Positions 53,233-62,317 of a stretch of DNA of 64,000 bases are shown in pieces. Source of the DNA: CAVTND01 sp963735955. Lineage in GTDB: Bacteria; Pseudomonadota; Gammaproteobacteria; Burkholderiales; Burkholderiaceae_F. The number at the start of each line of letters is the position of its first letter. Position 1 is the first letter of the stretch. The DNA lies in NCBI GenBank assembly GCA_963735955.1, contig CAVTND010000008.1, positions 1 through 64,000 on the forward strand, in the 5' to 3' direction. Under the pieces are notes generated by a model that saw only the letters and a list, made by a program, of their open reading frames with translations, searched no databases and was not told where the DNA came from. The translations under genes were made by a program, and so were the position numbers.

Positions 53233-55675
53233 ATGAGCAACTTCGTCGTCAGGAAAGTCGCCGTGCTAGGCGCCGGTGTCATGGGCGCGCAGATCGCGGC
53301 GCATTGCGTCAACGCCAGAGTTCCGGTCGTGCTGTTCGATCTGGCCAGGGACGGGCGGAGGGCCACCCCTCGCGAAGGGTCCGGTCAAGAATGGAATCGT
53401 CCTCAGAGCAATCGAGAACCTGAAGAAGCTGAGTCCTGCGCCGCTCGGCAACAAGGACGACGCGCAGTACATCGAAGCGGGCAACTACGACGAGCATCTC
53501 GAACTGCTCCGCGGCTGTGACCTGATCATCGAGGCCATCGCCGAGCGCATGGACTGGAAGCACGACCTGTATCGCAAGGTGGCGCCCTTTGTGCGCGCGG
53601 ATGCGATCTTCGCGTCGAATACCTCGGGCCTGCCGATCGCCAAGCTGGCCGAAGCGATCGAGGGCGATTTGAAATCGCGCTTCTGCGGCGTGCATTTCTT
53701 CAATCCGCCGCGCTACATGCACCTGGTCGAACTGATCCCGACGCCGGCCACACGGCCCGCGATCCTCGACGATCTCGAGACCTTCCTGACCTCGACACTC
53801 GGCAAGGGCGTGGTGCGGGCCAAGGACACGCCGAATTTCGTCGCGAATCGCGTCGGCATCTTCGGCATGCTGGCCACGATCAAGGAAGCAGAGAAGTACG
53901 GCATCGCCTACGACGTCGTCGACGATCTGACCGGCTCCAAGCTCGGCCGCGCCAAGAGCGCGACCTTTCGCACGGCGGACGTCGTCGGGCTCGACACGAT
54001 GGCGCATGTGATCAAGACCATGCAGGACACGCTGCCGGCGTCGATCGATCCCTTTGCCGCGCATTTCGCCACCCCCGCCGTGTTGAAAGCGCTGGTCGAA
54101 AAGGGCGCGCTCGGGCAGAAGGTCGGCGCGGGGTTCTATCGGAAGGACGGCAAGACAATCAAGGTGCTCGACCCGAAAAAGGCCGACTATGTCGAGTCGA
54201 CCGGCAAGGCAGATGAACTGGTGGTGCGGATCCTGAAGAAGAAGGACCCGGCGGAACGACTCAAGCTGTTGCGCGAGACTGATCATCCGCAGGCGAAGTT
54301 CCTGTGGGCGATCTTCCGCGATGCCTTCCACTACATTTCAGTGCACCTCGAAACCATCGCCGACACTGCGCGCGACATTGACTTTGCCTTGCGCTGGGGA
54401 TTCGGCTGGTCGACGGGTCCGTTCGAGACCTGGCAGGCGGCCGGCTGGAAGCAGATTGCCGACTGGGTCAAGGCCGACATCGACGCCGGTGAGGCACTCT
54501 CCAAGGCGCCGTTGCCGAAATGGGTGTTCGACGGCCCGGTGGTCAAAGCGAACGGCGTGCACACGAAGGACGGTTCGTGGTCGCCGGCGCAGAAGAAGTT
54601 TGTTGGCCGCTCGGCGCTGCCGGTTTACTCGCGCCAGATCTTCCGCGCGCCGTTGCTCGGCGAGGGCGCGCCCACCGGGCACAACGGCGGCAAGACGATC
54701 CAAGAAGACGAATCGGTGCGTCTCTGGACACTCGACTCCGGCCTGGGCGCCGAAGTTCTGATCCTGTCGTTCAAGACCAAGGTGCATGCGATCGGCCCCG
54801 GAGTGCTGGCCGGCATCCACAAGGCGGTCGATCTGGCCGAGGTGCAGTACCGGGGGCTCGTGATCTGGTCGCCGGATGAGCCGTTTTCGGTGGGCGCCGA
54901 CCTGCAGTCGATGATGCCGGTATTCATGTCGGGTGGTGCCAAGGCGATCGGTCCGGAAATCGGCAAGTTCCAGCAGGCGATGATGCGGCTCAAGTACTCG
55001 ACGGTGCCAACCGTAGCCGCAGTCAGCGGCATGGCGCTCGGTGGCGGCTGCGAAACGGCGCTGCATTGCGCGAAGCGCGTGGCCAATCTCGAGAGCTACA
55101 TCGGCCTGGTCGAAGTCGGCGTGGGGCTGATCCCGGGCGGTGGCGGACTCAAGGAAGGCGCGCTGCGCGGGGCGCAGGCCGCACAGGCTTCGGGCCAGAC
55201 CGATGTCTTTCCGTTCATCCGCAGCTGGTTCATGAACGCGGCGACGGCGAATGTTTCGAAATCAGCGCTCGAGGCGCGCGCGATGGGTTACCTGCTGGCC
55301 ACGGACGCCATCGTCTTCAACAGTCATGAGTTGCTGTGGACCGCAATCGGCACCGCCTTTGCGATGCACGCAACCGGCTACCGACCGCCGCTGAAGGTCA
55401 AGGCCTTCCCGGTTGCCGGCCGCGCCGGCGTGGCGACAATCAAGGGCCAGCTGGTCAATATGCGCGACGGCGGTTTCATCAGCCAGCATGACTTCTTTGT
55501 CTCGAGCTGCATCGCCGAGGCCATGTGCGGCGGCGACATCGAAGCGGGCTCGATGGTCGACGAGCAATGGATTCTCGACCTCGAGCGCAAGTTCTTTGTG
55601 CAACTGGTCGGTAATCCGAAGTCGCAGGAACGGATGATGGGTATGTTGAACACCGGAAAACCGGTCAGGAACTGA
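53233..55675 (+). CDS. fadB: 3-hydroxyacyl-CoA dehydrogenase/enoyl-CoA hydratase fusion (FadB-like), frameshift near N-terminus
   Basis: Bifunctional beta-oxidation enzyme of about 810 residues in the dehydrogenase-first layout common in Burkholderiales. Start ATG 53233 gives 'VAVLGAGVMGAQIAAHCVNARVPVVLFDLA' (NAD-binding GxGxxG). The frame then changes within 53345–53395 and resumes as 'KNGIVLRAIENLKKLSP'. Further motifs: 'IFASNTSGLPIAKLAE', 'FCGVHFFNPPRYMHLVELIP' with the catalytic His, and the C-terminal hydratase half with 'VIWSPDEPFSVGADLQSMM', 'AVSGMALGGGCETALHC' and 'VEVGVGLIPGGGGLKEGALR'. The region of the frameshift also carries about 20 extra bases compared with relatives. Acts after the acyl-CoA dehydrogenase. 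Confidence 0.88.
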
Positions 55676-55733
55676 CCGGCTTTCCGGTTTCACCGGATTG
55701 TGTGGACGCAAGAGGGGTCTGCCAGCCCCTCTT
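55653..55733 (+). promoter_or_regulatory. Two tandem hairpins between fadB and fadA
   Basis: Hairpin 1: 55653–55667 pairs with 55673–55687 (14 of 15 bases, CCGGAAAACCGGTCA type) and covers the fadB stop codon. Hairpin 2: AAGAGGGG (55710–55717) pairs with CCCCTCTT (55726–55733), loop of eight. Neither is followed by a T run. They may protect the upstream messenger or attenuate transcription, giving different levels of FadB and FadA. Confidence 0.6.
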
Positions 55734-55772
55734 GGAACTCCCCGGCAAATGAGTGAGACGTTGGAGCCAAGA

Positions 55773-56972
55773 ATGACTCGACAAGTACAGGATGCCTACA
55801 TCGTTGCCGCTACGCGCACGCCGATCGGCAAAGCGCCGAAGGGCAGTTTCAAGAACATGCGGCCGGATGATCTTCTGGTCGCGGCGATCCGCAATGCCAT
55901 GGCGCAGGTGCCGAACCTCGACCCAAAGGCGGTCGAAGACGCCATCATCGGCTGCGCAATGCCCGAAGCCGAGCAGGGACTGAACGTGGCGCGGGTCGCG
56001 GTACTGCTGGCGGGCCTGCCCAACAGCACCGGCGGCGTGACGATAAACCGCTTCTGTTCGTCGGGACTGAACGCGGTCGCGATGGCGGCCGACCGGATCC
56101 GAGTCGGTGAGGCCGATGTGATGATCGCCGGTGGCGCGGAATCGATGAGCATGGTGCCGATGTCCGGCAACAAGCCTTCGCTGAATGCGCACATCTTTGA
56201 GCGCGACGAAAACATCGGCATCGCGTATGGCATGGGGATCACGGCGGAAAAGGTCGCGGCCCAGTGGAAGGTCACGCGCGAGATGCAGGACGAGTTCGCC
56301 TTTCAGTCGCATCAGAAAGCGATTGCCGGTCAGAAAGCCGGCGGGTTCAAGGACGAGATCACGCCGATCGAGGTGATCGAAAAACTTCCCAACCTTGTGT
56401 CGCACGAGATCGATGTCAAGAAACGCAAGGTCGAGCTTGACGAGGGCCCGCGCGCAGACACCAGCGTCGAGGCGCTGGCCAAGCTGCGCCCGGTGTTCGC
56501 TGCGCGCGGCCGCGTGACCGCCGGCAACAGTTCGCAGACCTCGGACGGTGCAGGCGCGCTGATCCTGGTCAGTGAAAAAGCACTCAAGCAGTTCAATCTG
56601 ACGCCCCTGGCACGCTTTGTTTCGTTTGCTATCCGCGGCGTGCCGCCAGAGATCATGGGGATCGGGCCGAAGGAAGCGATACCGGTTGCGCTGCGGCTTG
56701 CTGGCCTCAAGCAGGATGACATGGACTGGATCGAGCTCAACGAAGCCTTCGCGGCACAGGCGCTCGCCGTCATCGGCGATCTCGGGCTCGACCGCAGCAA
56801 GGTCAACCCGATGGGCGGTGCGATCGCGCTTGGGCACCCGCTCGGCGCCACCGGCGCGATCCGCTCGGCCACGGTCGTGCATGCGCTACGCCGCAAGCAA
56901 CTGAAGTACGGCATGGTGACGATGTGCGTCGGCACCGGGATGGGTGCCGCGGGAATCTTCGAACGGGTCTAG
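55773..56972 (+). CDS. fadA: Acetyl-CoA C-acyltransferase (3-ketoacyl-CoA thiolase)
   Basis: A 399-residue thiolase. Catalytic residues are visible: nucleophilic Cys in 'NRFCSSGLNA' near residue 94, His in 'GGAIALGHPLGATGA', and the C-terminal Cys in 'CVGTGMGAAGIF'; 'NEAFAAQALAV' and 'GNSSQTSDGAGAL' are further thiolase signatures. It releases acetyl-CoA in the last step of beta-oxidation. Start ATG 55773 is preferred (ORF remains open upstream); ATG 55749 is an alternative. It forms a functional set with the preceding FadB. Confidence 0.93.
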   Translation: MTRQVQDAYIVAATRTPIGKAPKGSFKNMRPDDLLVAAIRNAMAQVPNLDPKAVEDAIIGCAMPEAEQGLNVARVAVLLAGLPNSTGGVTINRFCSSGLNAVAMAADRIRVGEADVMIAGGAESMSMVPMSGNKPSLNAHIFERDENIGIAYGMGITAEKVAAQWKVTREMQDEFAFQSHQKAIAGQKAGGFKDEITPIEVIEKLPNLVSHEIDVKKRKVELDEGPRADTSVEALAKLRPVFAARGRVTAGNSSQTSDGAGALILVSEKALKQFNLTPLARFVSFAIRGVPPEIMGIGPKEAIPVALRLAGLKQDDMDWIELNEAFAAQALAVIGDLGLDRSKVNPMGGAIALGHPLGATGAIRSATVVHALRRKQLKYGMVTMCVGTGMGAAGIFERV

Positions 56973-57127
56973 GGGGAAAACCATCCTCCGCACCAGACGC
57001 GGCGTGTCAGAGGGAGCACCACGGCTTGAAAGGAAAGGGTGTCAAGCGGCCGTTCGCTTGACGGCGGAATGGGAACGATCGCAACGGTCGCGATCGTCCT
57101 GGTTGAAGTCTTGGACTGGGATCTGAC

Positions 57128-57994
57128 TTGGCGGCAGTCACCATCACGACCAGCGATGGCTACACGCTAGCCGCGACAACGTTTGGCGCTGCAGCGGATG
57201 CGCGCGCAGGCGTACTGATTGTTTCGGCGATGGGCGTGGACCAGGCCTACTACGCAGAGTTTGCCGAATGGCTGGCAGCACGCGGCTATTTTGTCGTGAC
57301 ATTCGACTTTCGTGGCATCGGCGCCTCACGGCAAGGTCCTCTACGAACGCTTGACGCCGATGTCTCGACCTGGGCCACGCGTGATGCAGCCGCGCTGGTC
57401 GACTTTCTCGCCGGGAGGATCGGCAATCGTCCCTTGCTCTGGATCGGTCATTCGCTGGGTGGCCAGATCCTCGGCCTGCTGCCCAATCGTTCGCGCGTCG
57501 ATGCGGTGTTGAATGTCGCGAGCGGCGCCGCCTACTGGCGCGAGGGCACGCCGTCGCTGCGTCGCCTCATGGGCGCGCTGTGGTACTTCATTGTTCCGAT
57601 GCCGCTGACCTTGTTCGGATACTTTCCGGGGCGGCGGCTGGGGATGCTCGGCGACATTCCTGCTGGCGTCCTCAAGCAATGGCGCCGCTGGTGCCTGAAC
57701 CGGGAGTACCTGATCGGCGTCGAGGGCGAAGCGGTGCGTTCCCAGTACGCCGCGCTACGTCTGCCGATGCTCTCGCTGTCGTTCACCGATGACACCTACA
57801 TGTCGATTCGCAACTCCGAGTTGCTGCACCGGTTCTTTCCCCTTGCGCGAGCCGAATTGCGCGTAATTGCGCCGCGCGACGTCGGCGCCGATGAGATCGG
57901 ACACTTCGGCTTCTTCCGTCGTAAGCTCGGCGCACTGCTGTGGCCGCAGGCAGGCGACTGGCTCGATGCGCTGCCGGCCGGAAGGGACGTGTAA
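57128..57994 (+). CDS. Alpha/beta hydrolase
   Basis: A 288-residue alpha/beta-hydrolase starting with TTG at 57128 (VTITTSDGYTLAATTFG). The nucleophile elbow is 'LLWIGHSLGGQILGLL' (Ser), the acid is likely in 'LSFTDDTYM', and the His in 'ADEIGHFGFFRR'. N-terminal 'GVLIVSAMGVDQAYYAEFAEWLAARGYFVVTFDFRGIGAS' is the serine aminopeptidase-like or lysophospholipase-like subgroup. One base overlaps the next gene (TAATG). The 155 bp before it carry no other gene. Confidence 0.86.
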   Translation: MAAVTITTSDGYTLAATTFGAAADARAGVLIVSAMGVDQAYYAEFAEWLAARGYFVVTFDFRGIGASRQGPLRTLDADVSTWATRDAAALVDFLAGRIGNRPLLWIGHSLGGQILGLLPNRSRVDAVLNVASGAAYWREGTPSLRRLMGALWYFIVPMPLTLFGYFPGRRLGMLGDIPAGVLKQWRRWCLNREYLIGVEGEAVRSQYAALRLPMLSLSFTDDTYMSIRNSELLHRFFPLARAELRVIAPRDVGADEIGHFGFFRRKLGALLWPQAGDWLDALPAGRDV

Positions 57995-58473
57995 TGGGGG
58001 TCGCCTCGCGGTTCTACGAAGCATTCATGGTGCGCGACTGGTACACCATGGGCATCCTCTATGCCAATCACGCAGTGTTCAGCGACCCGGTCTTCCCGCG
58101 CCTGTCGGCGCAGGGCGCGCGCCTGATGTGGCAGATGCTGCTCACCGAAGCCGAGGATCTTTCCGTGGACGTCGAGCTGCTCGAGGATGCGCCCGACCGT
58201 GCGCGGGCGCGCTGGGTCGCCCGCTATACCTTCACACCGACCAAGCGCCGGGTGACCAACAGCGTGCACACGGAAATGCGGCTGGTGGCCGGCAAGATCG
58301 TGCAGCAGGTCGATACCTTCAGCTTCTGGCGCTGGGCCGGCCAGGCTCTCGGGCCCAAGGGCTGGATGCTCGGCTGGACGCCGATGGTGCGCACCAAGGT
58401 GCAGGCCAAGGCCGCCGAATCGCTGAAAGAATTCGCCCAGTTCGTGGCATTGACCAGCAGGGAGCAACCGTGA
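57994..58473 (+). CDS. Nuclear transport factor 2-like (SnoaL-type) protein
   Basis: A 159-residue cone-fold protein. 'ASRFYEAFMVRDWYTMGILYANHAVFSDPVFPRLSAQGARLMWQML' is the helix/strand start of the NTF2-like/SnoaL group, and 'ARWVARYTFTPTKRRVTNSVHTEMRLVAGKIVQQVDTFSFWRWAGQALG' contains the RxxxxD-type strand pair. Members bind small hydrophobic ligands or isomerise them; none of the catalytic Asp/His pairs can be assigned safely. It is translationally coupled to both neighbours (TAATG upstream, GTGA downstream). Confidence 0.83.
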   Translation: MGVASRFYEAFMVRDWYTMGILYANHAVFSDPVFPRLSAQGARLMWQMLLTEAEDLSVDVELLEDAPDRARARWVARYTFTPTKRRVTNSVHTEMRLVAGKIVQQVDTFSFWRWAGQALGPKGWMLGWTPMVRTKVQAKAAESLKEFAQFVALTSREQP

Positions 58474-59234
58474 GCATCACGACCGCAATCACGAATGGCG
58501 TCGCGCGGATCGGCATTGCGCGGCCCGAAAAAAAGAACGCGATCACGGTGGCGATGTATCAGGCCATGGCCGATGCGATCGCCGCCGCCCACGACGATCG
58601 TGCTGTGCGTTCGATCCTGATTCACGGCGAGCGCGAGATTTTCACTGCAGGCAACGATCTCGAGGACTTCATGAAGAACCCGCCGGCCGGCCTCGACGCC
58701 CCGGTGTTCAAGTTCATCCAGGCGCTGGGGTTTGCCGAAAAACCAGTGGTTGCAGCCGTCAATGGAGCGGCCGTCGGAATCGGCACCACGATGCTGCTGC
58801 ACTGTGATCTCGCCTACTGCGCCGACAACGCGATGTTCTCGATGCCATTCGTCTCGCTCGGCCTGTGCCCGGAATTCGCCTCGAGCCTCCTGGTTCCACT
58901 CATCGCGGGCTACCACAAGGCAGCGGAGAAGCTGATGCTGGCCGAGCCGTTCAGCGCGGAAGAGGCGCTCGAGATGAAAATCGTCAATCGCATCCTGCCG
59001 CCGGGTGAGGTGTTCGACTACGCAGTGCGCCAGTCTGAACGCTTCAATGCGCTACCGCCGGCGTCGGTGCGCGAGACCAAGCGCCTGATGAAATCGGCCT
59101 GGAAGTCAGTCTGCGAGAAGCTGATTGTCGACGAGGCCCAGACCTTCGGCCGCATGTTGAAAGGCGCCGAGGCGAAGGAAGCGTTCAGTGCGTTCTACGA
59201 GCGACGCAAGCCCGACTTTTCCAAGTTCGCCTGA
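58470..59234 (+). CDS. Enoyl-CoA hydratase/isomerase family protein
   Basis: A 254-residue crotonase starting at GTG 58470, four bases inside the previous gene. Features: 'GVARIGIARPEKKNAITVAMYQAMADAI', oxyanion-hole segments 'IFTAGNDLEDFM' and 'AVNGAAVGIGTTMLLHCDLAYC', and 'FVSLGLCPEFASSLLVP' with the catalytic Glu. The GND of 'TAGNDL' is the type seen in enoyl-CoA isomerase/hydratase relatives. It probably handles a fatty or aromatic acyl-CoA alongside the FadB set. Confidence 0.89.
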   Translation: MSITTAITNGVARIGIARPEKKNAITVAMYQAMADAIAAAHDDRAVRSILIHGEREIFTAGNDLEDFMKNPPAGLDAPVFKFIQALGFAEKPVVAAVNGAAVGIGTTMLLHCDLAYCADNAMFSMPFVSLGLCPEFASSLLVPLIAGYHKAAEKLMLAEPFSAEEALEMKIVNRILPPGEVFDYAVRQSERFNALPPASVRETKRLMKSAWKSVCEKLIVDEAQTFGRMLKGAEAKEAFSAFYERRKPDFSKFA

Positions 59235-59271
59235 GCGCCGCCGTCGCACCGCGCCCCAACTCGATCGACCG

Positions 59272-60162
59272 ATGCATCCCGCTTTGCAGGCCTGGCGTGA
59301 CGCCGGCCACGAGTTCAGTCATGACGGGCGGCGCTACTTTTGTCGCGTCGAAGGCGCCGGCCCCGAGCTGCTGCTGATCCACGGGTTTCCAACCTCATCG
59401 TGGGATTGGCATGCAATCTGGCCGGCGCTCGTTGCGCGCTATCGGGTGCTGGCGCCTGATTTGCTCGGATTCGGCTTTTCGGACAAACCGCGCGGCGATT
59501 TCTATCGGATCGGTGCGCAGGCCGACGCCTGTGAAGCGCTGCTCGCGTTGCATGGAGTCAAGCAGGCCTTTGTGCTGGCACATGACTACGGCGTCAGCGT
59601 GGCGCAGGAACTGCTTGCGCGGCAGCGCGAGGGCGCAGCCTGGCGGATGCGGGCGCTGGCGCTCTTAAATGGCGGCCTGTTCCCACAGATGCATCGACCG
59701 ATCCTGATGCAGCGCCTGCTGCTGTCGCCGCTGGGTCCGCTGATTGCGCGCCTGTTCAACGAGCGCGGCTTCAGGCGCAGCTTCGCCAGCGTGTTCGGTC
59801 CGCAAACCCGGCCCGGGGACGACGACTTGCGCGCGCTCTGGGAACTGATGACTTACAACGCGGGCCATCGCATTGCTCACTGGCAGATTCGCTATATCCC
59901 GGAGCGCGTCGCAAATCAGGCACGCTGGGTTGGTGCCTTGACTGAAACCAGGGTTCCGCTGCGCCTGATCAATGGTCCGGCGGATCCGGTGTCCGGAGCA
60001 CACATGGCGCAGCACTATGCGCGCGTGGTGCCCAACGCTGATGTCGTTTCCCTGCCCGGCATCGGGCACTATCCACAGGTGGAGGCACCGGCGGCGGTGC
60101 AATCCTCAATGCTTGGCTTTTTCGACCGGGTGACGGCCGCCGAGCAGGAAACCGCCGCCTGA
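59272..60162 (+). CDS. Alpha/beta hydrolase, epoxide hydrolase/haloalkane dehalogenase-like
   Basis: A 296-residue hydrolase. The nucleophile is Asp in 'FVLAHDYGVSVAQELL', and the oxyanion loop 'LLLIHGFPTSSWDWHAIWP' (HGxP) with 'PDLLGFGFSDKP' is characteristic of epoxide hydrolases and haloalkane dehalogenases. The catalytic His is in 'LPGIGHYPQVEAP'. A cap of helices lies between about residues 130 and 220. Substrate unknown; an acyl or epoxide intermediate is plausible beside the fatty-acid genes. Start ATG 59272 follows the hydratase by 37 bp. Confidence 0.87.
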   Translation: MHPALQAWRDAGHEFSHDGRRYFCRVEGAGPELLLIHGFPTSSWDWHAIWPALVARYRVLAPDLLGFGFSDKPRGDFYRIGAQADACEALLALHGVKQAFVLAHDYGVSVAQELLARQREGAAWRMRALALLNGGLFPQMHRPILMQRLLLSPLGPLIARLFNERGFRRSFASVFGPQTRPGDDDLRALWELMTYNAGHRIAHWQIRYIPERVANQARWVGALTETRVPLRLINGPADPVSGAHMAQHYARVVPNADVVSLPGIGHYPQVEAPAAVQSSMLGFFDRVTAAEQETAA

Positions 60163-60186
60163 GGAAGCCAGCCAAGGAGGCCCACC

Positions 60187-60618
60187 ATGCCACTGCGTCC
60201 CGGAATAACGCTCGAAAAGCTGAACAGCCGATCTGCCGACAACCTGCCAGGTTGGTTCGGGGTGAAGGTGCTTGCGCTTGCCGAGGGCACTCTGACGATG
60301 GAGTATGTGATCCGGCCGCAGTTTCTCGCGCCCAATGGATTTCTGCATGCCGCTTCAGTCATTGCACTCGCCGACACCGGTGCCGGCTATGCAACGGTCT
60401 CGCATCTGCCCGAGGGGGCTATCAACTTCACTACGATCGAGTTGAAGTCGAATTTTCTTGGCACCGCCACGGAAGGGCGGCTGCGCGCAGACGTGCGTGC
60501 CGCGCATCTCGGCAGGACCACGCAGGTATGGGATTCGACGGTCGTACATCCTGATAGTGGACGCACGATCGCGCTGTTCCGCTGTTCCCAGCTTATTCTC
60601 TGGCCGAAGTCGAAGTGA
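60187..60618 (+). CDS. PaaI/hotdog-fold thioesterase
   Basis: A 143-residue hotdog thioesterase, ATG 60187 preceded by AAGGAGG. The helix and catalytic region read 'APNGFLHAASVIALADTGAGYATVSHLP', with the Asn/Gly...His...Asp pattern of PaaI-type enzymes, and 'TIELKSNFLGTATEGRLRADVRAAHLGRTTQVWDSTVV' is the rest of the core. It hydrolyses short or aromatic acyl-CoA thioesters, probably to release unused products of the neighbouring pathway. Confidence 0.9.
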   Translation: MPLRPGITLEKLNSRSADNLPGWFGVKVLALAEGTLTMEYVIRPQFLAPNGFLHAASVIALADTGAGYATVSHLPEGAINFTTIELKSNFLGTATEGRLRADVRAAHLGRTTQVWDSTVVHPDSGRTIALFRCSQLILWPKSK

Positions 60619-60628
60619 ATACGATCAG

Positions 60629-61384
60629 ATGATTCATCTCGCCGCCCAGGCAATTCTTGCGCCGGTGCTGCTGCTGCAGGCCGGGCACGTGCGCCGTACG
60701 ACCATTGAGCTGCCGGAACCGGACGGACCGCGCGAAGGCAAGACCGGCCGCGGCGCGCCGCGGCTCAGGGTGCTGGTGGCTGGTGACTCGAGCGCCGCCG
60801 GGGTCGGTGCCTCGACCCAGGACGAGGCGCTGGCGGCTCAGCTTGCGCGCGAGCTCGCGTGCCGCGTCAATGGCATTGTCAAATGGCAACTGGTGGCACG
60901 TACCGGCGCGCGGTCGGAGGATGTTCGCAAGTTGCTGGCGGAGGCGCGCCTGCGGGCAGCGGACGTCGGCATCGTGGTGACCGGCGTCAACGACATCACG
61001 AAGCAGGTGCCGCTGGCGGCGGCGCTGCAGCGGCGCGGCGAGATCGCAGGCGTGATGCGCAAGCGAGCGGGCGTGCGGCATGTTCTGTTTCTGGCGGCGC
61101 CACCGATGGAACGATTCCCCGCCTTGCCGCAGCCGCTGGCCTGGATTGCAGGCGCACACGCGGCACGCAGCAATCGCGCCCAGGCTGACTGGGCCACGCG
61201 ACAGTCGGATATCAGCCATGTACCGTTGGATGGGCTGATGGACACCTCGCTAATGGCGAGAGATGGTTTCCACCCCGGGCCAGGACTCTATGCGCTGATC
61301 GCCAGGCAAGTGGCAGAGCATTTCCAGCGCGAGGTCTGGCCACGCATTCAACGCAATCGTTCTCATCGACTGGAAGGCAAATGA
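60629..61384 (+). CDS. SGNH/GDSL-type esterase
   Basis: A 251-residue SGNH hydrolase with an N-terminal hydrophobic stretch ('LAAQAILAPVLLLQAGHV'). Block I 'LVAGDSSAAGVG' has the Ser, block III 'VGIVVTGVNDI' the Asn, and block V 'ARDGFHPGPGLYAL' the Asp-x-x-His pair. The usual Gly of block II is seen near 'RTGARSEDV'. It hydrolyses an ester of unknown nature. Start ATG 60629 is 10 bases after the thioesterase stop; the end overlaps the SDR gene by four bases. Confidence 0.87.
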   Translation: MIHLAAQAILAPVLLLQAGHVRRTTIELPEPDGPREGKTGRGAPRLRVLVAGDSSAAGVGASTQDEALAAQLARELACRVNGIVKWQLVARTGARSEDVRKLLAEARLRAADVGIVVTGVNDITKQVPLAAALQRRGEIAGVMRKRAGVRHVLFLAAPPMERFPALPQPLAWIAGAHAARSNRAQADWATRQSDISHVPLDGLMDTSLMARDGFHPGPGLYALIARQVAEHFQREVWPRIQRNRSHRLEGK

Positions 61385-62208
61385 ACCTCAAGGGCAAGAC
61401 CATATTCATTTCGGGCGCTTCGCGCGGCATTGGCCTGGCGATCGTCAAGCGGGCGGCGGCCGACGGCGCCAACGTCGCGATTGCAGCCAAGACGGCAGAC
61501 CCCAACCCCAAGTTGCCGGGAACGATCTACAGCGCAGCGAAGGAGATCGAAGCCGCCGGTGGGCGCGCACTGCCGATCCAGTGCGACATCCGCGAAGAAC
61601 AGCAGGTCATCGAAGCCGCCCGGAAAGCGGCCGAAGCATTCGGCGGGATCGACATCCTGATCAACAATGCCAGCGCCATCAATCTGACGCCGACCGACGC
61701 CACTCCGATCAAGCGCTTCGATCTGATGTTCGGCGTCAATGTGCGCGGGACGTTTCTGTGCACACAGGCCTGCCTGCCCTACCTGAAGACCTCGGCCGCA
61801 GCTAAGCGCAATCCGCATGTGCTGACCCTGTCGCCGCCGCTCAATATGGACGCGCGCTGGTTTGCGCCGCATGTCGCCTACACGATGGCCAAGTACGGCA
61901 TGAGCATGTGCGTACTCGGCCACGCTGAGGAGTTCAAGCGGCATGGCATTGCAGTCAACGCGCTGTGGCCGCGTACCGTGATCCAGACCGCTGCTCTGGC
62001 GATGATTCCCGGCGTAAAGCCCGAGCATTGCCGCACGCCGGACATCATGGCCGATGCCGCCTACGCGGTACTGACTTCCGACGCGAGCACGACGACCGGA
62101 AACTTCTTCATCGACGATGAGGTACTGGCACGCGCCGGCGTGACCGATCTTGGCAAGTACTCGGTCGTGGCTGGCAGCAAGCAACTCCTGCCGGACTTGT
62201 TCATTTAA
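61381..62208 (+). CDS. Short-chain dehydrogenase/reductase (HSDL2-like)
   Basis: A 275-residue SDR with 'IFISGASRGIGLAI' (TGxxxGxG cofactor loop), 'CDIREEQQV', 'DILINNASAINL' (NNA), 'HVLTLSPPLN' (Ser region) and 'YTMAKYGMSM' (YxxxK). The motif 'AKTADPNPKLPGTI' and the C-terminal 'GNFFIDDEVLARAGVTDLGKYS' match the hydroxysteroid dehydrogenase-like protein 2 group, which is associated with lipid metabolism. ATGA overlap with the SGNH gene couples them. Confidence 0.89.
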   Translation: MNLKGKTIFISGASRGIGLAIVKRAAADGANVAIAAKTADPNPKLPGTIYSAAKEIEAAGGRALPIQCDIREEQQVIEAARKAAEAFGGIDILINNASAINLTPTDATPIKRFDLMFGVNVRGTFLCTQACLPYLKTSAAAKRNPHVLTLSPPLNMDARWFAPHVAYTMAKYGMSMCVLGHAEEFKRHGIAVNALWPRTVIQTAALAMIPGVKPEHCRTPDIMADAAYAVLTSDASTTTGNFFIDDEVLARAGVTDLGKYSVVAGSKQLLPDLFI

Positions 62209-62317
62209 GACTTGATTGCGGCGATCAGGTGCCGGCTACCGGGGCATTTCGGGCATTCCGGCGCGATCCAGCGAGACGGCGTTGCGCTAGAGTCAATATG
62301 GACAACCCAGTGCTGCC

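Noticed and set aside
53340..53400. Fragment of the MITE-like element inside fadB
   Set aside because: Only a short GGGCCACCC-type similarity is shared; no terminal repeat or TA flank is present.
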